Origin: Alphaproteobacteria bacterium
GTDB taxonomy: Bacteria > Pseudomonadota > Alphaproteobacteria > Rhodobacterales > Rhodobacteraceae
Length of the DNA stretch: 8,356 nucleotides
Assembly: GCA_013151535.1 (NCBI GenBank)
Contig: JAADIC010000059.1
Span: 1-8,356, forward strand
Direction: 5' to 3'
The notes under the pieces are model-generated. The model worked only from the letters and a program-made list of their open reading frames with translations. It ran no database searches and had not been told where the DNA came from. Both the position numbers and the translations under genes were made by a program. Below, one piece after another: positions 4,954 through 8,356 of the stretch (the stretch's first letter is position 1; every line of letters begins with the position of its first letter).

Positions 4954-4991
4954 TCCTTAGATCGGACAATTGTCCGACCTACGGTTCGGGC
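4915..4991 (+). repeat. Direct repeat, copy 2 (after the toxin-antitoxin pair)
   Basis: This is the partner of 4186-4263. Both have the layout oxygenase tail, stop region, GAAGCATA, palindrome around CAATTG, and CCTACGGTTCGGGC. Here the palindrome is perfect over 16 bp (4962-4977). The last 26 nt are identical to copy 1. Confidence 0.75.
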
Positions 4992-5051
4992 GCGGTCCGG
5001 GCCTTTGGCCCGTGCCAATAGATATGAATCGCAATGCCCCAACAAACCCCC

Positions 5052-5080
5052 TTGCCACCCCCCACAATCACGCCTATAGA
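5052..5080 (+). promoter_or_regulatory. Candidate promoter for rpmC and downstream genes
   Basis: TTGCCA (5052-5057, 5 of 6 consensus) and TATAGA (5075-5080, 4 of 6) are spaced by 17 nt, and the -35 box is followed by a six-C run. The leader to rpmC would be about 86 nt. A promoter is required in this stretch because a terminator follows rplP and an antisense operon intervenes. The same architecture occurs before rplB (602-630). Confidence 0.5.
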
Positions 5081-5172
5081 CGCCTCTTCTAACACTGACT
5101 CCATCGGAATCAGGGTGACCTCGTGCTTGTGCATAAATGGGGCCCACCGGTGATGTTGAAAGGATATGCGTG

Positions 5173-5379
5173 ATGAACGCCAACGACCTACGTGAAAAAA
5201 CACCTGACCAACTGCGTGAAGCACTGGTTGACCTGAAGAAAGAGCAGTTCAATCTGCGTTTTCAGGGCGCCACTGGCCAGCTTGAAAATACCGCCACAAT
5301 GAAAACGGCGCGGCGTTCAGCGGCGCGTGTAAAGACCATTCTGAACCAAAAGGCGGCCCAAGCAGCCGCTGAAGAATAG
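5173..5379 (+). CDS. rpmC: 50S ribosomal protein L29
   Basis: L29 (uL29) is a small two-helix protein beside the exit tunnel, near the docking site of trigger factor and SRP. The 68-aa product has the usual pattern: MNANDLREKTPDQL (1-14), the core LKKEQFNLRFQGATGQLENT (21-40), and a second helix TARRSAARVKTILNQK (45-60). The frame is open from an ATG at 5137, but the start at 5173 is preferred. It gives the family length and N-terminus, and GAAAGGA (5158-5164) lies 8 nt upstream. It restarts the ribosomal cluster after the 1.75-kb interruption, and its stop overlaps the ribosome binding site of rpsQ. Confidence 0.95.
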   Translation: MNANDLREKTPDQLREALVDLKKEQFNLRFQGATGQLENTATMKTARRSAARVKTILNQKAAQAAAEE

Positions 5380-5392
5380 AGGAGCGTGAGCA

Positions 5393-5626
5393 ATGCCTAA
5401 ACGTATTTTGACCGGCACTGTAACAGGCGACCAAAATGAGCAGACCATCACGGTTTCTGTTGAACGTCGTTTCACACATCCTGTGCTTAAGAAAACCATC
5501 CGCAAGTCCAAGAAATATCGGGCGCATGACGCGGCAAACCAATTCAAGGTCGGTGATAAAGTTCGCATTGAAGAATGTGCACCGATTTCGAAAACCAAAC
5601 GCTGGACGGTTGTTCTCGACGCTTAG
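5393..5626 (+). CDS. rpsQ: 30S ribosomal protein S17
   Basis: S17 (uS17) is a primary 16S rRNA binding protein with an OB fold. The 77-aa product shows the N-terminal PKRILTGTVTG, the ERRFTHPVLKKTIRKSKKYRAHD-type basic middle (about 24-46), and the C-terminal signature GDKVRIEECAPISKTKRW (54-71). AGAGGAG (5378-5384) sits 8 nt before the ATG, and the gap to rpmC is 13 nt. It closes what is the S10-operon part in E. coli; 70 nt separate it from rplN. Confidence 0.97.
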   Translation: MPKRILTGTVTGDQNEQTITVSVERRFTHPVLKKTIRKSKKYRAHDAANQFKVGDKVRIEECAPISKTKRWTVVLDA

Positions 5627-5674
5627 CGCCGAACCATTCAGTTTAATCGAAACCGTGGGGCGATTTTGCAGCGC

Positions 5675-5690
5675 TCCTCAGGTCGGAGGA
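5675..5690 (+). promoter_or_regulatory. Possible hairpin covering the rplN ribosome binding site
   Basis: TCCTC (5675-5679) can pair with GAGGA (5686-5690), which is part of the GGAGGA ribosome binding site of rplN, around a 6-nt loop. The stem is only 5 bp. It lies at the S10/spc boundary, where translational control would be sensible, but this is inference. Confidence 0.25.
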
Positions 5691-5696
5691 AAATAA

Positions 5697-6065
5697 ATGA
5701 TCCAGATGCAAACAAACCTGGATGTTGCTGACAATAGCGGCGCGCGCCGTGTTCAGTGCATCAAGGTTCTGGGCGGCTCCAAACGGCGTTATGCGTCGGT
5801 TGGGGACATCATCGTTGTTTCAGTGAAAGAAGCCATCCCTCGCGGGAAAGTTAAAAAAGGCGACGTTCGCAAAGCAGTCGTGGTTCGCACCGCCAAAGAA
5901 GTCCGTCGCCCTGACGGCACCGCAATCCGGTTTGACAGCAATGCCGCCGTCATCCTGAACACAGCGGGTGAGCCGGTTGGCACACGCATCTTCGGACCAG
6001 TTGTTCGCGAACTTCGCGCCAAGAACTTCATGAAGATCATCTCACTTGCGCCGGAGGTGCTGTGA
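5697..6065 (+). CDS. rplN: 50S ribosomal protein L14
   Basis: L14 (uL14) binds 23S rRNA and forms an intersubunit bridge with 16S rRNA; it is also the docking site of the silencing factor RsfS in other bacteria. The 122-aa product has exactly the usual length, starts MIQMQTNLDVADNSGARR, and carries the signature region around residues 60-86 (AVVVRTAKEVRRPDG, IRFDSNAAV) and the end GPVVRELRAKNFMKIISLAPEVL-type. A strong GGAGGA (5685-5690) lies 6 nt upstream and may be partly sequestered in a small hairpin. It is the first gene of the spc-type segment, and its stop is 1 nt before the rplX start codon. Confidence 0.98.
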   Translation: MIQMQTNLDVADNSGARRVQCIKVLGGSKRRYASVGDIIVVSVKEAIPRGKVKKGDVRKAVVVRTAKEVRRPDGTAIRFDSNAAVILNTAGEPVGTRIFGPVVRELRAKNFMKIISLAPEVL

Positions 6066-6066
6066 T

Positions 6067-6381
6067 ATGGCTGCCAAACTGAAAAAAGGCGATAAGGTCA
6101 TTGTTTTGACCGGCAAGGACAAGGGCCGGAGCGGTGAAATTACCACGCTCGACCCGAAATCCGGCAAAGCCAAGGTAACCGGCATCAACATGGCCATCCG
6201 CCATGTGAAGCAGAGCCAGAATTCCCAGGGTGGACGTATCCCGCAAGAAGCGGCGATCCAGGTTTCCAACCTTGCACTGGTTGATCCAAAAGACGGCGGC
6301 GCGACCCGCGTTGGCTTCCGTATGGAAGGCGACAAGAAGGTTCGTTTTGCCAAGAAATCGGGAGCATTGATCGATGTCTGA
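6067..6381 (+). CDS. rplX: 50S ribosomal protein L24
   Basis: L24 (uL24) initiates assembly of the large subunit and lies at the exit-tunnel rim. The 104-aa product has the N-terminal KOW motif (about residues 4-31, KLKKGDKVIVLTGKDKGRSG), the VTGINMAIRHVKQSQ segment (37-51) and GGRIPQEAAI (55-64). The frame also has an ATG at 6046, but the start at 6067 is preferred: GGAGGT (6053-6058) lies 8 nt before it, and the product then begins MAAKLKKGDKV as in the family. Its last 8 nt overlap rplE. Confidence 0.97.
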   Translation: MAAKLKKGDKVIVLTGKDKGRSGEITTLDPKSGKAKVTGINMAIRHVKQSQNSQGGRIPQEAAIQVSNLALVDPKDGGATRVGFRMEGDKKVRFAKKSGALIDV

Positions 6382-6925
6382 TTATACCCCCCGCCTCAAG
6401 TCGCAATACGCGGAGACAATCCGCCCGGCGATGAAAGAAGAATTCTCGTATAAGAACGATATGCAGATCCCCAAGCTCGACAAGATCGTGTTGAACATGG
6501 GCGTCGGTGAAGCGGTTGCGGACAGCAAGAAAATCCGCTCTGCCGAGGCTGATCTGACCACGATTGCCGGCCAGAAGGTTGTCCTTACCAAAGCCAAGAA
6601 CTCGATTGCGGGTTTCAAGTTGCGCGAAGACATGCCAATCGGCGTTAAGGTGACCCTGCGCGGCGACCGTATGTATGATTTCCTTGACCGTCTGGTCACG
6701 GTGGCCATGCCCCGGGTTCGCGACTTTCGCGGCGTTTCGCCAAAAAGTTTCGACGGGCGCGGCAATTATGCACTGGGCCTCAAGGAACATATCGTTTTCC
6801 CTGAAATTAATTTCGACAAAGTCGATCAGTTCTGGGGAATGGACATCGTAATCTGCACCACCGCCAATACCGATGCAGAAGCAAAGAGCCTGTTGAAGCA
6901 TTTCAACATGCCTTTCACCGGTTAA
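6374..6925 (+). CDS. rplE: 50S ribosomal protein L5
   Basis: L5 (uL5) binds 5S rRNA and, in the central protuberance, contacts P-site tRNA and S13. The 183-aa product has the family motif QIPKLDKIVLNMGVGEA (31-47), GQKVVLTKAKNSIAGFKLRE (66-85), the VTLRGDRMYDFLDRLV segment (93-108) and RGVSPKSFDGRGNYALGLKE (119-138). Its start overlaps rplX by 8 nt, with GGGAG (6360-6364) 9 nt upstream, suggesting coupled translation. In E. coli S8 represses the spc operon near the rplE start; I could not identify an S8-binding helix here with confidence. Confidence 0.98.
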   Translation: MSDYTPRLKSQYAETIRPAMKEEFSYKNDMQIPKLDKIVLNMGVGEAVADSKKIRSAEADLTTIAGQKVVLTKAKNSIAGFKLREDMPIGVKVTLRGDRMYDFLDRLVTVAMPRVRDFRGVSPKSFDGRGNYALGLKEHIVFPEINFDKVDQFWGMDIVICTTANTDAEAKSLLKHFNMPFTG

Positions 6926-6944
6926 GCGGACAGGAGAGAAATCA

Positions 6945-7250
6945 ATGGCAAAAGCTGCAATGATCCAACGCGAGATTAAACGGGCCAAGCTGGTGGAAAA
7001 ATACGCCACCAAACGCGCCGCCTTGAAAGAGATCGCATGTAATTTGGACCTGCCAATGGAAGAGCGTTTCAAAGCGCGTCTGAAACTGGCCAAACTGCCC
7101 CGCAATTCGTCAGCCGTGCGTATGCACAACCGCTGCCAGATCACGGGCCGCCCACATGGGTATTATCGTAAACTCAAAGTCTCACGGATCGCGCTGCGCG
7201 ATCTGGCCTCGTTCGGCCAGATCCCCGGCATGGTCAAGTCGAGCTGGTAA
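6945..7250 (+). CDS. rpsN: 30S ribosomal protein S14 (zinc-free form)
   Basis: S14 (uS14) is in the small-subunit head. The 101-aa product is the long form without the CxxC zinc-ribbon pairs: only Cys32 and Cys64 are present, in ACNLDLP and HNRCQITGRPHGYYR. It ends with the conserved FGQIPGMVKSSW. AGGAGA (6932-6937) is 7 nt before the ATG. The long form in the spc cluster fits a proteobacterium without a zinc-saving paralogue being evident in this window. Confidence 0.97.
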   Translation: MAKAAMIQREIKRAKLVEKYATKRAALKEIACNLDLPMEERFKARLKLAKLPRNSSAVRMHNRCQITGRPHGYYRKLKVSRIALRDLASFGQIPGMVKSSW

Positions 7251-7262
7251 GGGAGATCTGAC

Positions 7263-7664
7263 ATGACAATGATGAACGACCCTATCGGCGATATGCTGAC
7301 CCGTATCCGCAACTCGTCCATGCGTGGGAAATCCACCGTGCGCACGCCCGCCAGCAAAATTCGCGGCTGGGTTCTGGATGTGTTGCAGGGCGAAGGTTAT
7401 ATTCGCGGCTATGAGGCGACCACCAATGCGGCTGGTCACCCCGAGCTGGAAATCAGCCTTAAATATTTTGACGGCACTCCGGTGATCCGTGAACTCAAGC
7501 GCGTGTCCAAGCCGGGCCGTCGGGTTTACGCTGGTGTGAAAGACATCCCGACCGTCCGTCAGGGCCTCGGGATTGCCATCGTCTCCACGCCCAAGGGCGT
7601 TATGTCCGATGCACAGGCTCGTACCGACAATGTCGGTGGCGAAGTTCTGTGCACGGTCTTTTAA
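7263..7664 (+). CDS. rpsH: 30S ribosomal protein S8
   Basis: S8 (uS8) binds 16S rRNA helix 21 and organises the platform; in E. coli it also represses its own operon. The 133-aa product has the N-terminal NDPIGDMLTRIRNSSMRG (5-22), ASKIRGWVLDVLQGEGYI (30-47) and the C-terminal signature STPKGVMSDAQARTDNVGGEVLC (108-130). There are three in-frame ATGs (7263, 7269, 7272). The first is chosen because GGGAGA (7251-7256) is 6 nt before it, but a start two or three codons later cannot be excluded. It lies 12 nt after rpsN. Confidence 0.96.
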   Translation: MTMMNDPIGDMLTRIRNSSMRGKSTVRTPASKIRGWVLDVLQGEGYIRGYEATTNAAGHPELEISLKYFDGTPVIRELKRVSKPGRRVYAGVKDIPTVRQGLGIAIVSTPKGVMSDAQARTDNVGGEVLCTVF

Positions 7665-7676
7665 GGAGGTCTGGCA

Positions 7677-8210
7677 ATGTCTCGTATTGGTAAAAAACCA
7701 GTTGATCTGCCGGGTGGCGTTTCCGCCAGCCTGTCGGGCCAGACCATCGAAGTGAAGGGGCCGAAAGGCACGCTGAGCTTCACCGCAACAGACGATGTGA
7801 CCATCACCATCGCTGACAATGCCGTTTCGGTTGCCCCGCGTGGCAGCTCCAAACGGGCGCGTCAGCAATGGGGCATGTCACGCACACGCATTGCAAATTG
7901 CGTCACCGGCGTCACCGTAGGTTTCAAGAAAGAGCTTGAGATCAACGGCGTTGGCTACCGCGCGCAAATGCAGGGCAATGTGCTGAAGCTGGCACTTGGT
8001 CTAAGCCATGACGTGAATTACGAAGCGCCCGAAGGCGTGACCGTAACCGCGCCGAAACAAACCGTAATCATCGTCGAAGGTATTGACGCGCAGGCTGTCG
8101 GCGAAGTCGCCGCCAAAATCCGCAAATACCGCAAGCCCGAGCCTTACAAAGGCAAGGGCATCAAATACAAAGACGAATATATCTTCCGCAAGGAAGGTAA
8201 GAAAAAGTAA
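7677..8210 (+). CDS. rplF: 50S ribosomal protein L6
   Basis: L6 (uL6) sits near the GTPase-factor binding region and the sarcin-ricin loop. The 177-aa product has the two-domain L6 layout: MSRIGKKPVDLP at the start, the GPKGTLSF strand pair (28-35), then after a junction near residue 80 the second domain with GVGYRAQMQG (91-100), and the signature PEPYKGKGIKYKDE (154-167) before a basic end. It has the best ribosome binding site in the window, AAGGAGGT (7663-7670), 6 nt upstream and overlapping the rpsH stop. A CCGTAGG heptamer at 7915-7921 lies inside the coding sequence and is probably coincidental. Confidence 0.98.
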   Translation: MSRIGKKPVDLPGGVSASLSGQTIEVKGPKGTLSFTATDDVTITIADNAVSVAPRGSSKRARQQWGMSRTRIANCVTGVTVGFKKELEINGVGYRAQMQGNVLKLALGLSHDVNYEAPEGVTVTAPKQTVIIVEGIDAQAVGEVAAKIRKYRKPEPYKGKGIKYKDEYIFRKEGKKK

Positions 8211-8222
8211 GGAACCAGACAC

Positions 8223-8356
8223 ATGGCTACGACTAAGCGAAATCTGTTCCTTAAGCGCCGTATGCGCGTTCGGAACAAACTGCGTAAATCCGCGGACGGT
8301 CGTCCCCGGCTTTGCGTTCACCGCTCGAACAAGAATATTTCGGTCCAGTTGATCGA
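8223..8356 (+). CDS. rplR: 50S ribosomal protein L18, 5' part (cut by window end)
   Basis: L18 (uL18) binds 5S rRNA together with L5. Only the first 44 codons are in the window: MATTKRNLFLKRRMRVRNKL, then RKSADGRPRLCVHRSNKNISVQLI, which matches the family's basic N-terminus and the RPRLCVHRSNKNI segment. AAGGAA (8209-8214), overlapping the rplF stop, is 8 nt before the ATG. The position after rplF is canonical, and rpsE would be expected next. Confidence 0.95.
   Translation, partial: MATTKRNLFLKRRMRVRNKLRKSADGRPRLCVHRSNKNISVQLI

Larger units (their letters stand above)
4853..5172. other. Gene-free stretch between the antitoxin and rpmC
   Basis: These 320 bp hold the toxin-antitoxin promoter on the minus strand, the second direct repeat with an oxygenase-tail remnant (4915-4991), a perfect palindrome TCGGACAATTGTCCGA (4962-4977), a GC hairpin CGGGCC-TTT-GGCCCG (4998-5012), the rpmC promoter candidate (5052-5080) and a leader stem (CTGACTCC 5095-5102 with GGAATCAG 5106-5113, one mismatch). 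A plus-strand TATAAT lies at 4884-4889 but has no good -35 box. No gene is supported here. Confidence 0.6.

Noticed and set aside
4979..5134. Minus-strand frame of 51 aa (MHKHEVTLIPMESV start) before rpmC
   Set aside because: The poly-glycine stretch comes from the C-run of the likely rpmC promoter, and the end is a GC hairpin and repeat. No ribosome binding site or known family was seen, so it is probably a shadow of regulatory DNA.
5137..5172. Upstream ATG giving an 80-aa L29
   Set aside because: It adds 12 atypical residues and lacks a good ribosome binding site. The ATG at 5173 has GAAAGGA at proper spacing and gives the family N-terminus.
3417..5172. Novel multi-gene defence system or CRISPR-type array in the rplP-rpmC gap
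   Set aside because: The repeats are palindromes and one pair of direct repeats, not a regular array. The genes are an isolated oxygenase and an ordinary type II toxin-antitoxin pair, with no nuclease, helicase or transposase alongside.
6046..6066. Upstream ATG giving a 111-aa L24
   Set aside because: It would add MRRRCCD and ignore the strong GGAGGT placed correctly for the ATG at 6067.
6185..7144. Long minus-strand open frame (319 aa) across rplX, rplE and rpsN
   Set aside because: It is antisense to three certain ribosomal genes, and its composition follows their codon pattern. No family is recognisable.

Overview
This is chromosomal DNA from an alphaproteobacterium. The ribosomal protein sequences read as Rhodobacterales (Roseobacter-like): L2 begins MALKSYKPTTPGQRG, L2 has a native length of 280 aa, and S14 is the 101-residue zinc-free form. 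The genus cannot be told from the sequence. All ribosomal genes lie on the + strand and follow the bacterial S10-spc order: rplB (L2), rpsS (S19), rplV (L22), rpsC (S3), rplP (L16), then rpmC (L29), rpsQ (S17), rplN (L14), rplX (L24), rplE (L5), rpsN (S14), rpsH (S8), rplF (L6) and the first 44 codons of rplR (L18). Each has a plausible ribosome binding site, and several are joined by short overlaps (TAATG at rplV/rpsC, 8 nt at rplX/rplE).

The operon is broken in two places. First, rplB is not preceded by rplW (L23). In its place are the 3' end of an unrecognised, AT-richer gene (1-342) and about 400 bp of non-coding DNA with dense palindromes and a probable promoter. Second, 1.75 kb separates rplP from rpmC. 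It holds a hairpin and a strong intrinsic terminator, a 70-bp palindromic repeat, a putative 2OG-Fe(II) oxygenase gene (3598-4218), and an oppositely oriented RHH antitoxin / RelE-ParE toxin pair (4852-4284). The toxin-antitoxin pair lies between two direct repeats of about 78 bp. Each repeat begins with the coding tail of the oxygenase, so the second looks like a remnant of an oxygenase 3' end.

Because rplP is followed by a terminator and an antisense module, rpmC and the genes after it need their own promoter. The candidate there (TTGCCA-17-TATAGA) closely resembles the one before rplB (TTGCCT-17-TATACC), including the C-run after the -35 box. The S10-spc cluster therefore appears to be transcribed as separate units here.

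The most striking single observation is a 5-bp tandem duplication (CCTGC twice, 1557-1566) near the 3' end of rplB. It replaces the last 10 native residues of L2 with a 60-residue out-of-frame tail that runs over rpsS. This is either a sequence error or a real lesion in an essential gene. I found no CRISPR array, tRNA, rRNA or transposase gene, and no clear new multi-gene system. The accessory material is the oxygenase, the toxin-antitoxin pair and the repeats.
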